Origin: Sinorhizobium sp.
GTDB taxonomy: Bacteria; Pseudomonadota; Alphaproteobacteria; Rhizobiales; Rhizobiaceae
Assembly: GCA_031178305.1 (NCBI GenBank)
Contig: JAPSJG010000052.1
Location: 1 to 12,493 of the forward strand
Direction: 5' to 3'
DNA length: 12,493 nucleotides
Part shown: positions 6,080-12,493 of the stretch, one piece after another
Layout of the letters: every line of letters starts with the position of its first letter
Position numbering within the stretch: position 1 is the stretch's first letter
Translations under genes and position numbers: made by a program
The notes under the pieces: model-generated
Database searches by the model: none
Seen by the model: the letters and a program-made list of their open reading frames with translations, nothing else
What the model was told of the DNA's origin: nothing

Positions 6080-7075
6080 CTAGCCTACGCTCTCATATCT
6101 AGACCCATCGCGCCCGTGCGGAGCCGCAAGGTCGATCTCCGGACCGATTGGCACGATTCCCGCCGGATTGATCATCCTGTGGCTCTGGTAATAGTGCTGT
6201 TTGATATGGTCCAAGTTGACCGTGTCGGCAACGCCCGGTACCTGATAGAGATCGCGCAGATAGCCGGATAGGTTCGGATAATCGACTATGCGGCGGATGT
6301 TGCACTTGAAATGGCCGACATAGACCGGATCGAAGCGGACCAATGTCGTGAACAGGCGCCAGTCGGCTTCCGTGAGGCGATTGCCGAAGAGATAGCGCCG
6401 CGAGCCAAGCCGGTCTTCAAGTTCGTCCAGCATCGCAAAGAGGGCGGCGACAGCCTCTTCATAGGCTTCCTGCGTTGTGGCGAAGCCCGCCTTGTAAACG
6501 CCATTGTTCACCGCGTCATAGACGCGCGCGTTGAGGGCGTCGATTTCCGCCCTCAGTTCTTCAGGATAGAAATCCGTGGTCGAGCCGGTGAGATCATTGA
6601 AGGCCGAATTGAACATGCGGATGATTTCCGCTGACTCGTTGGAGACGATGGTGTTCTTCTGCTTGTCCCAAAGGACCGGCACGGTGACGCGACCCGTGTA
6701 GGTCGGGTCGGCGCGCACATAGACTTGCCACAGGGTTTTCGAGCCGAAGAGATGATCGGGCGTGCCGCCGTCATCTCCCTTGAACTCCCAGCCATTGCTC
6801 AGCATCAGTGCATCGACGACTGAGAGCGAGATCAACTCCTCGAGTTTCTTGAGCTTGCGAAAGATCAGAGTGCGGTGTGCCCAGGGACAGGCGAGCGAGA
6901 CGTAAAGATGGTAGCGACCCGCCTCGGCCTTGAAGCCGCCTTCGCCCGTCGGGCCTGCCGAGCCGTCGGCGGTGATCCAGTTGCGGAATTGCGACACGCT
7001 GCGCTTGAAACGTCCATTCGTCTCGACGGTGTCGTACCAGACGTCCTGCCAGACGCCATCCACCAGCCTGCCCAT
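6080..7075 (-). CDS. Xi-class glutathione transferase (glutathionyl-hydroquinone reductase)
   Basis: The 331-residue protein matches the YqjG / ECM4 / PcpF family, which reduces glutathionyl-hydroquinones (GS-hydroquinone + GSH to hydroquinone + GSSG) in the cytoplasm. Seen directly: catalytic Cys63 in ACPWAHR, the position also used in E. coli YqjG; the glutathione-site NESAEIIR (146-153); a Tyr at 194 in VYKAGF; and a C-terminal helical domain with LTEADWRLFTTLVRFDPVYVGHFKCN, typical of the family. Length is normal. ATG 7075 has a strong GGAAGGAG seven bases upstream. It reads as a single-gene unit. In its family it serves quinone or xenobiotic detoxification; the physiological substrate here is unknown. 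Confidence 0.94.
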   Translation of the reverse strand: MGRLVDGVWQDVWYDTVETNGRFKRSVSQFRNWITADGSAGPTGEGGFKAEAGRYHLYVSLACPWAHRTLIFRKLKKLEELISLSVVDALMLSNGWEFKGDDGGTPDHLFGSKTLWQVYVRADPTYTGRVTVPVLWDKQKNTIVSNESAEIIRMFNSAFNDLTGSTTDFYPEELRAEIDALNARVYDAVNNGVYKAGFATTQEAYEEAVAALFAMLDELEDRLGSRRYLFGNRLTEADWRLFTTLVRFDPVYVGHFKCNIRRIVDYPNLSGYLRDLYQVPGVADTVNLDHIKQHYYQSHRMINPAGIVPIGPEIDLAAPHGRDGSRYESVG

Positions 7076-7169
7076 GGCCGATCTCCTTCCTGATCTTTTG
7101 TTCTCGTCATAGATAACGCGGAAAGTCGACGCAGATAGGTCTCAAATCTTGAACGCTGCGTTTTAGGCT

Positions 7170-7197
7170 TTGACAGGCGATCATTTTCTGCTATCGG
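7170..7197 (+). promoter_or_regulatory. Sigma-70-type promoter for the GNAT gene
   Basis: TTGACA (7170-7175), 16 bases, then TATCGG (7192-7197) fits the rhizobial housekeeping pattern CTTGAC-N17-CTATAT in its -35 and partly in its -10. It faces the GNAT gene at 7337, giving a 5' untranslated region of about 130 bases. The region 7076-7336 otherwise holds the glutathione transferase ribosome site (7083-7090) and a small hairpin (7279-7293); no gene is seen there. Confidence 0.5.
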
Positions 7198-7336
7198 CGA
7201 CGGAACGCTTTTTCACTTTGGGAAACGACGATACCCATGATCCTGTCGGGAAGCCTGCGACGACGCTGATGCTGCAAACGCCCATCTCGGGCGAGTCATC
7301 TCATTTCGTCCGTTCGTATGCCGGTCCTCGATATCC

Positions 7337-7891
7337 ATGAAAAAGCACGATCTCGTCTACCTGACAGAAGACGCGTCCCATGACGCAGCCATTGAAATCA
7401 TCAATGAGGAAGCCTTCGGCCCCGGCCGGTTCGCCCGCGCGGCCGCGCGGATTCGCGAGCAGGGGCCGCACGATCGGTCGCTTTCCTTCATCTGCACCGA
7501 TGATGGTGAAGCGATTGCATCGGTGAGGATGACGCCGGTGATCGCCGGGTCCGTCCGCGGGCACCTGCTCGGGCCGCTTGCCGTGCGCCCGTCCCACAAG
7601 AATCAGGGAATCGGCCGGGAACTCGTGCGCATCGCCGTTGAGGCGGCACGGCGGAAGGGCTCTGAGGCGGTGATCCTCGTCGGCGATCCGCCCTATTACC
7701 AGCCGCTCGGCTTCGAGAAGGTGCGCTACGGCGCGCTTGAGTTTCCCGGCCCGGTCGATCCCGCCCGGGTGCTCGTCGTACCGATCGCAGCGGATGTCCA
7801 CGCGCGGCTCGAAGGCGTGATCGCCTGGCGGGAGGATCGTGTAGCACCTGCTTGCGAGAGCGAAGAGCCGGCCACGGGGGCAGCTGCCTGA
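7337..7891 (+). CDS. GNAT-family N-acetyltransferase
   Basis: The 184-residue protein carries the acetyl-CoA-binding motif A of GNAT enzymes, VRPSHKNQGIGRELV (about 83-97, Gln90-Gly-Ile-Gly93), preceded by LLGPLAV and followed by GDPPYYQPLGFEKV (about 116-129), which is characteristic of the YhbS-like group (COG3153). It transfers an acetyl group from acetyl-CoA to an amine; the substrate is unknown. The start is ATG 7337, the first residues (MKKHDLVYLTE) leading directly into strand 1 of the fold; no upstream in-frame start exists for at least 60 bases. There is no obvious Shine-Dalgarno sequence before it, so translation initiation may be weak or regulated. The last 15 or so residues are an acidic, Ala-rich tail. 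It converges on the 689-residue membrane-protein gene, with 107 bases between stops. Confidence 0.93.
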   Translation: MKKHDLVYLTEDASHDAAIEIINEEAFGPGRFARAAARIREQGPHDRSLSFICTDDGEAIASVRMTPVIAGSVRGHLLGPLAVRPSHKNQGIGRELVRIAVEAARRKGSEAVILVGDPPYYQPLGFEKVRYGALEFPGPVDPARVLVVPIAADVHARLEGVIAWREDRVAPACESEEPATGAAA

Positions 7892-7998
7892 ACACGTTGG
7901 CCCGATGATCGTTGCGGAAGGCAGGGCTGCTCTATGAGCGGCGCGGCGAAGCACCCACTGCTAAAACCGCTTTCGCGCCTGCAGTCTAACCGGGCTCG

Positions 7999-10068
7999 CT
8001 ACCGTCCCTCGCGATACCAGGTGGCGGAGACGATGAGGAGCAAGGCGGCGAGGCCGAGGAGGCCGGAGAACAGCGACAGGGAATTAACGCCCTTGAGCAC
8101 CGTCTCGTCGGTCATCTTAAGCGACAGGCGCTGGTCGTCGGCGACGCGAACAGCGCCTCGAACCGGCAGGATCGAGGGAAGTTCGACCGGGCCGTCGGCA
8201 TTCGCCAGGCGGCGGAGGGTCCCCTTCGTCTTCTCGGCCCAGGGCTTCAGCTTCTCTTCGGTCGAAATCGCCGCCTTGAACTCCGGCGCATCGACATTGC
8301 CGACGTGGACGAGCGTCGTCAGTTCGTCATTGGCGACCTCGAAGAGGCCGATTTCGTCGGTCTTGATTTCCGCCTTGTAGAGCCCGGGCTCTCTCTCCGC
8401 CAGCGTCACTTCCTGCGTGCGGCCGGAGGGATAGGTGAGCGTCGCCTGGCCCGGGTCGCCCTCGATCGTCTGGCGGGTGATTTCCAGCGTCCTGCCGGAG
8501 GCCCGTGCCGTCAGCGCCTCTTCCTCGAGGGCCGGTTCCTGCATCAGCCAGTGGGCGGTGCGGCGATAGAGCGAGACATGCGGGCCGCCGCCCTCGAAAT
8601 TGCGTGCCCAGAGCCAGCCCTGGTCTGAGAGCAGCATGGCGACGCGTCCCTTGCCGACCCGGTTCAGGACGAGCAATGGTTTGCCATCCGCCGCCTCCAT
8701 TACCGTCTGGCCGAGCGGCCTGTCGACGTCGACGGTGCGGAACCAGCGGCCCCAGGCCGGGGGCTCGCTCGAAGCACCTTCGAGGCCGCGGGTGACGGGA
8801 TGCTTCCTGCCTTCCTCGGACAGGCGCGGGAAAAACGCCTTCTCGTTCACGACGCCGGTGGGGTTTGCCGGCAGCACGGCCTCCAGCGGCGTTGCCGCGA
8901 TCGAATCGTCGCCTGCGTGCTCCGGCCCCGCCGCGATCAGCAGAGCGCCGCCGTTCTGCACATACTGGGCGATGTTGTCGTAATAGAGGATTGGCAGCAC
9001 ACCGCGGTGCTGGTAGCGGTCGAAGATGATCAGGTCGAATTCGTCGATCTTGTCGACGAAAAGCTCGCGCGTCGGAAAGGCGATCAGCGACAGCTCGTTG
9101 ATCGGCGTGCCGTCTTGCTTTTCCGGCGGCCTGAGGATGGTGAAATGGACGAGGTCGACGGCGGCGTCGGATTTCAGAAGATTGCGCCAGGCCCTTTCGC
9201 CAGCATGTGGTTCGCCGGAAACGAGAAGTACGCGCAGGTTCTCGCGAATTCCATCGAGCACATGGACGGCGCGGTTGTTCGCCTCCGTCACTTCACCGGG
9301 AACGGGATCGACCGCGAATTCGAGAATATTGCTGCCGCCGCGCGGCACAGTGAAGCTGAACGGTACGTCGGTGCCGGGTTCGGCGACTTCGCTGGCGATC
9401 TCGTTACCATTGAGCCGGATCGTTACTTCGGCGCTGCCGCCGGGGCCAGCTCCCTCATCAACGACGCGGAAGGTCAGATTCTGCTGCTCGCCAACGATGC
9501 CGAAGCGGGGTGCGCTGACGATCTCGATGCGGCGGTCGAATTCGTCCGGATGGCCGGTGATCAACCCATGGGTCGGCGCTGCGAAGCCGAGCGGCTGGTT
9601 CACGTCAGGCACATCGTGGACCTGGCCGTCGGTAATGAAGATGGCGCCGCCCACGCGGGCCGGCGGAACGTCGGCAAGCGCGGTCGTCAGCGCTTCGAAG
9701 AGCTTCGTGGAAGGCGCCTCGCTTTCCTCGCCATCCGCCGCTTCGACGATGCGCGTCTCAAACTGCGGAAAGCGGGCGAGGCGCTCCTTGAGGTCCGCAA
9801 GCGCCCTGTCGGTCTGTTCGCGCCGGTCGGAGTTCTCCTGGCTCTGGCTGCGGTCGACGATGACTGCGATGATGGTTGAGAGCGGTTCGCGCTCCTCCTG
9901 GAACAGTGCGGGATTTGCGAGCGCCAGGCAGAATGCAGCGAGCGCCGCCGCTCTGAGAGGGGCGCCGCGAACGCGCTGCCAGAGACCGAGCGCGGCCAAG
10001 ACAGTCGCAGCCAGCACCAGCGCCGTCAGGTAAGGCCAGGGGAGGAGCGGTGAAAAGTCGATGGTCAT
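7999..10068 (-). CDS. Large vWA-like inner-membrane protein of the MoxR/DUF58/DUF4159 operon (RL3502-type)
   Basis: The 689-residue protein has two N-terminal membrane helices (about 12-30 and 37-54), then a von Willebrand A-like domain with MIDAS residues DRSQS (Asp72, Ser74, Ser76) and ITDG (Thr146-Asp147-Gly148). A beta-rich part (about 182-270) and a glutamine-amidotransferase-like region (about 275-510) follow, with NLRVLLVSGEPHAG, FDLIIFDRY and YVQNGGALLIAAGPE but no evident catalytic Cys. A C-terminal membrane helix (about 662-684) ends at a short Arg-rich tail. The start ATG 10068 is seven bases after the upstream stop, with GAGG overlapping that stop, so the pair is co-translated. 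The open frame runs back to 10110, but that would overlap the upstream gene and add no conserved sequence. In R. leguminosarum the matching operon (RL3499-RL3502) is needed for envelope integrity and normal cell shape. The molecular function is unknown. Confidence 0.85.
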   Translation of the reverse strand: MTIDFSPLLPWPYLTALVLAATVLAALGLWQRVRGAPLRAAALAAFCLALANPALFQEEREPLSTIIAVIVDRSQSQENSDRREQTDRALADLKERLARFPQFETRIVEAADGEESEAPSTKLFEALTTALADVPPARVGGAIFITDGQVHDVPDVNQPLGFAAPTHGLITGHPDEFDRRIEIVSAPRFGIVGEQQNLTFRVVDEGAGPGGSAEVTIRLNGNEIASEVAEPGTDVPFSFTVPRGGSNILEFAVDPVPGEVTEANNRAVHVLDGIRENLRVLLVSGEPHAGERAWRNLLKSDAAVDLVHFTILRPPEKQDGTPINELSLIAFPTRELFVDKIDEFDLIIFDRYQHRGVLPILYYDNIAQYVQNGGALLIAAGPEHAGDDSIAATPLEAVLPANPTGVVNEKAFFPRLSEEGRKHPVTRGLEGASSEPPAWGRWFRTVDVDRPLGQTVMEAADGKPLLVLNRVGKGRVAMLLSDQGWLWARNFEGGGPHVSLYRRTAHWLMQEPALEEEALTARASGRTLEITRQTIEGDPGQATLTYPSGRTQEVTLAEREPGLYKAEIKTDEIGLFEVANDELTTLVHVGNVDAPEFKAAISTEEKLKPWAEKTKGTLRRLANADGPVELPSILPVRGAVRVADDQRLSLKMTDETVLKGVNSLSLFSGLLGLAALLLIVSATWYREGR

Positions 10069-10075
10069 CGCCGCC

Positions 10076-12493
10076 TCACTGTCCAAGCCGCTCGAGCAGA
10101 GCGGGAACATGCACCTGGTCGGCCTTGTAGTTGCCGGTCAGCATGTACATCATGATGTTGACGCCCGAACGGTATGCGTGCTCGCGCTGCATTTCGTCCG
10201 GCGGAACCGTCGGCAACAGGGGAACCCCGTTCGAATCCACCGCCCAGCCACCGGCGAAATCATTGCCGGTGATCATGATCGGGGTCACGCCGTCGCCGGG
10301 CCGGGCAGGGCGGTTGCTCGGCTCCTCGCGACTGTCGAGCTGCGCTTCTATCCAGAGAGGACTGCCGCTGTAGCGGCCGGGAAAATTCGTCAAGAGGTAG
10401 AAAGCCTTGGTCAGGACATGATCGGTCGGGACGGGTTCCAGCGGCGGTATGTCGAGATTGGCGAGGATCGCCTGCAGCCGCTCCGTATTCGGGCTCGTTC
10501 CATTCGAGGAGGCGCCGAGCGAAGAGAACTGGTCGCGCGTGTCGAAGAGCACCGTGCCGCCGGCGCGCATATAGGCGTCGACGCGGCTGACCGCCTGCGG
10601 GCTCGGCATCGGCGCGCTTGCCGAGATCGGCCAGTAGATGATCGGATAGAAGCTGAGTTCGTCCCGCAAGATGTCGAGGCCGACGGGGGCACCGGGCTCG
10701 AGCGTCGTACGATAGGTTAAGTAATTGGTGAGCCCCTGGAGGCCGCTCTCCGAAAGCCGGTCCACATCGTCCTCTCCGGTGACGACGTAGGCGAGATGCG
10801 TCGTGTCCAGCCGCTCCAGAATGCGGTCGTCGCTCGGGCGCACGTCTTCCGCGCGGGCTTCCGGCGGCAGGACAAAGGCGGCGCCGGCGAGCAGCCAGAC
10901 AAGCGCCGCCGCGGAGCGCGCCATGCGGATGCGCGAGAAGGCGCCGCTCATGAAGAGGACGATGACAGCGTCGGCAAGCAGGAGTAGGAGCGCAAGCGTC
11001 AGCAGCGCCGGCTTGAGCGACCAGCTCTCCGCCTGGGCGAGCCGCTCGGAGGTATAAGGGCCGGCGGCGGTCATGTCGATGCGCTTCAGTTCGGCGTCAC
11101 GCGGGAGAAGATTGAGCGCCGTAAAGCCGTCCTCCGAGCCGTAAAGCCCGGGCGGATTGTCCTGCGTTGCGATCGGTGTCCTTCCAGGCACGACCTCGAG
11201 CGGACGGGCATTGCCGGTCTCGGCGACGAGAACGCCATCGGCGTTCAGCAGCCGGTAGGGCGAGAGCGCTTGCGTCTTCACGGCCTTGCCTTCGCCAGTC
11301 ACGCCCCCGCTGCGCGAAAGCTGTACGCTACGGCGCAGCATTTCCACGAAATGCCCCGAGATCGGCAGGTTCGACCAGGTCGCTTCGGCGCTGACGTGAA
11401 AAAGGACGATGCGGCCGGCGCCCTCGGCCGCCGTCGTGACGAGCGGCGTGCCGTCAGCCAGGCTTGCCCAGGTTCGCTCGACCAGGTCGGCCGTCGGCTC
11501 AGCCAGGACTTGCCGCTTGACGAGGACGTCCGCCGGCCGCGGCAGGCCGGCAAAAGGGCTCGTGGCGGGATAATCGGCGAGCGGCTGCGGTTCGGACCAG
11601 GATAGAGCGCCGCCGAGCGCCCGCTCGCCCTGGCGGAGAGTCACCGGCACCAGAGGGTCGTCCGCGGGTGCTGCGGCAAGCCGCGGGCCGGCGAAGCGGA
11701 TCAACGTGCCGCCATTGTCGATCCATTTGGTCATCAGCGGATATGTCTCTTCCGGCAGGCGGCCGATATCGGCCATGATCAAGACCGATGGATGCTGCTC
11801 GAGCAGTTCGGGTATGGCGACGGCGAGATCGGTCCCGCGCGGCTCGACGAGATCGGCATAAGGGGCGAGCGCCCGTTTGATATAGTAGAGCGGCGACAGC
11901 AACGGCTGCGACTGGTCGCGCGCCTCGCCACTCAGCAGTGCGACACGGCGCCGGCGGAAGCCGTCGTCGAGGAGGTGCATGGCACCGGCCGTGGCAGCGC
12001 CTTCGATGCCGATGCGGGCAAAATCATTCCTCAATTCGAAGGGCGCTTCGATCGTCCCTTTCGCCACACCCTCGCCGGGGGCGAAATCGAGCGTGCCGTC
12101 CGCAATCGCACGGCCGCGGCTATCATAGGCGACGATCGGGAGAGACCGTCGCTCGTCCGTCCTTAAGCGGGTCGCCGTCACCGACATACCAGCTGAGTCA
12201 TTGCTCGTATTTGTGATTGCCACGGCCTCGCCGCCATCGGCCTCGACCACCCTGATCTCCGCCGCACTGAGCTCGCTCAGCGCCTGCATCGACTTGGAAT
12301 CGGCCGTTTCAATGCCGTCGGTGATGAAGGCGACCGTTCCGGGCGGGGCGTCCTCGAAGGCCGCCCTGAGCGCCGCGAGAGCGGTTCGGCGATCCGCTGG
12401 AAGCGGCTGGGGCGAGGCTGCGGCAAGCCGGGTGCGCGCGGCAGCCGCCGATCCCGGCGTCGGGTCGTGCTGCCGGTCGCCCGTGAGCACGAA
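10076..12493 (-). CDS. vWA/DUF4159 membrane protein, 5' end cut by window edge (RL3501-type)
   Basis: The frame is open to the last base of the window (a Phe codon at 12491-12493 precedes GTG 12490), so the visible 804 codons are the C-terminal part of a longer protein. From the N-terminal side: the end of a vWA domain (VAFITDGIET, about 12310-12340), an Ig-like and amidotransferase-like region (VLIMADIGRLPEE, WIDNGGTLIRFAGPRLA), a membrane helix LKPALLTLALLLLLADAVIVL (about 11015-10950), a second hydrophobic stretch ending in PPEARA (about 10920-10850), and a C-terminal DUF4159 domain (about 10840-10080; TTHLAYVVTGEDDVD, ELSFYPIIYWP, YMRAGGTVLFDTRD, MITGNDFAGGWA). Full-length homologues add a BatA-type N-terminus. 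It is seven bases upstream of the 689-residue gene in the same operon. MoxR ATPase and DUF58 genes are expected just beyond 12493. Confidence 0.88.
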   Translation of the reverse strand, partial: FVLTGDRQHDPTPGSAAAARTRLAAASPQPLPADRRTALAALRAAFEDAPPGTVAFITDGIETADSKSMQALSELSAAEIRVVEADGGEAVAITNTSNDSAGMSVTATRLRTDERRSLPIVAYDSRGRAIADGTLDFAPGEGVAKGTIEAPFELRNDFARIGIEGAATAGAMHLLDDGFRRRRVALLSGEARDQSQPLLSPLYYIKRALAPYADLVEPRGTDLAVAIPELLEQHPSVLIMADIGRLPEETYPLMTKWIDNGGTLIRFAGPRLAAAPADDPLVPVTLRQGERALGGALSWSEPQPLADYPATSPFAGLPRPADVLVKRQVLAEPTADLVERTWASLADGTPLVTTAAEGAGRIVLFHVSAEATWSNLPISGHFVEMLRRSVQLSRSGGVTGEGKAVKTQALSPYRLLNADGVLVAETGNARPLEVVPGRTPIATQDNPPGLYGSEDGFTALNLLPRDAELKRIDMTAAGPYTSERLAQAESWSLKPALLTLALLLLLADAVIVLFMSGAFSRIRMARSAAALVWLLAGAAFVLPPEARAEDVRPSDDRILERLDTTHLAYVVTGEDDVDRLSESGLQGLTNYLTYRTTLEPGAPVGLDILRDELSFYPIIYWPISASAPMPSPQAVSRVDAYMRAGGTVLFDTRDQFSSLGASSNGTSPNTERLQAILANLDIPPLEPVPTDHVLTKAFYLLTNFPGRYSGSPLWIEAQLDSREEPSNRPARPGDGVTPIMITGNDFAGGWAVDSNGVPLLPTVPPDEMQREHAYRSGVNIMMYMLTGNYKADQVHVPALLERLGQ

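Noticed and set aside
7892..7998. Imperfect inverted repeat (GGCGCGGCGAAGC ... GCTTTCGCGCC) between convergent GNAT and membrane-protein genes as a terminator
   Set aside because: The stem is interrupted, the loop is long and neither strand has a following T-run, so I do not call it a terminator.
8800..10033. Two long overlapping plus-strand ORFs opposite the 689-residue membrane protein
   Set aside because: The minus-strand protein has membrane helices, a MIDAS motif and operon spacing; the plus-strand translations have no domain or ribosome-site support.

Overview
The window reads as chromosomal DNA of a high-GC alphaproteobacterium of the Rhizobiales, most likely a Sinorhizobium/Ensifer-type organism. 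This is inferred from protein resemblance, strong G/C preference at third codon positions, long antisense shadow ORFs, and two copies of a 'cttctccc...gggagaagg' intergenic palindrome of a kind familiar from rhizobial genomes. I see no transposase, phage, CRISPR, tRNA, rRNA or defence gene. Gene content looks like core or near-core chromosome.

Layout, left to right. (1) Positions 1-334 are a regulatory region before leuA. It holds a previously uncalled 42-codon leader ORF (33-161) with five consecutive Leu codons, Gly and a sixth Leu, followed by strong hairpins. This looks like a leucine-responsive leader, but no U-tract terminator is visible. (2) leuA (335-2044, +) encodes an actinobacterial-type 2-isopropylmalate synthase. 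(3) An intergenic palindromic repeat (about 2100-2174) separates it from a minus-strand ECF sigma factor / anti-sigma factor pair (3546 to 2197), whose two reading frames are in register and separated by one stop codon and one sense codon. (4) On the minus strand follow a secreted small TPR protein (4288 to 3740) and, upstream of it, a calcineurin-like metallophosphoesterase (5324 to 4416). (5) A NUDIX hydrolase (5454-5921, +) converges on a Xi-class glutathione transferase / glutathionyl-hydroquinone reductase (7075 to 6080, -), with a second, inverted copy of the palindromic repeat between them. (6) A GNAT acetyltransferase (7337-7891, +) converges on the last block. (7) From 12493 down to 7999 lie two large membrane-protein genes on the minus strand: a vWA/DUF4159 protein, cut by the window edge, and a 689-residue protein with two N-terminal membrane segments, a vWA-like domain with a MIDAS motif, a glutamine-amidotransferase-like region and a C-terminal membrane anchor.

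How the genes work together. The last two genes match the distal half of the broadly conserved rhizobial operon MoxR ATPase - DUF58 - DUF4159 protein - large membrane protein (RL3499-RL3502 of Rhizobium leguminosarum), which is linked to envelope integrity and cell shape. The first two members should lie just beyond the right edge. This and the leuA leader are the most interesting parts of the window. The sigma/anti-sigma pair is a self-contained transmembrane signalling switch with no target visible here. The remaining genes (phosphoesterase, TPR, NUDIX, glutathione transferase, acetyltransferase) look like independent housekeeping or stress-related units.
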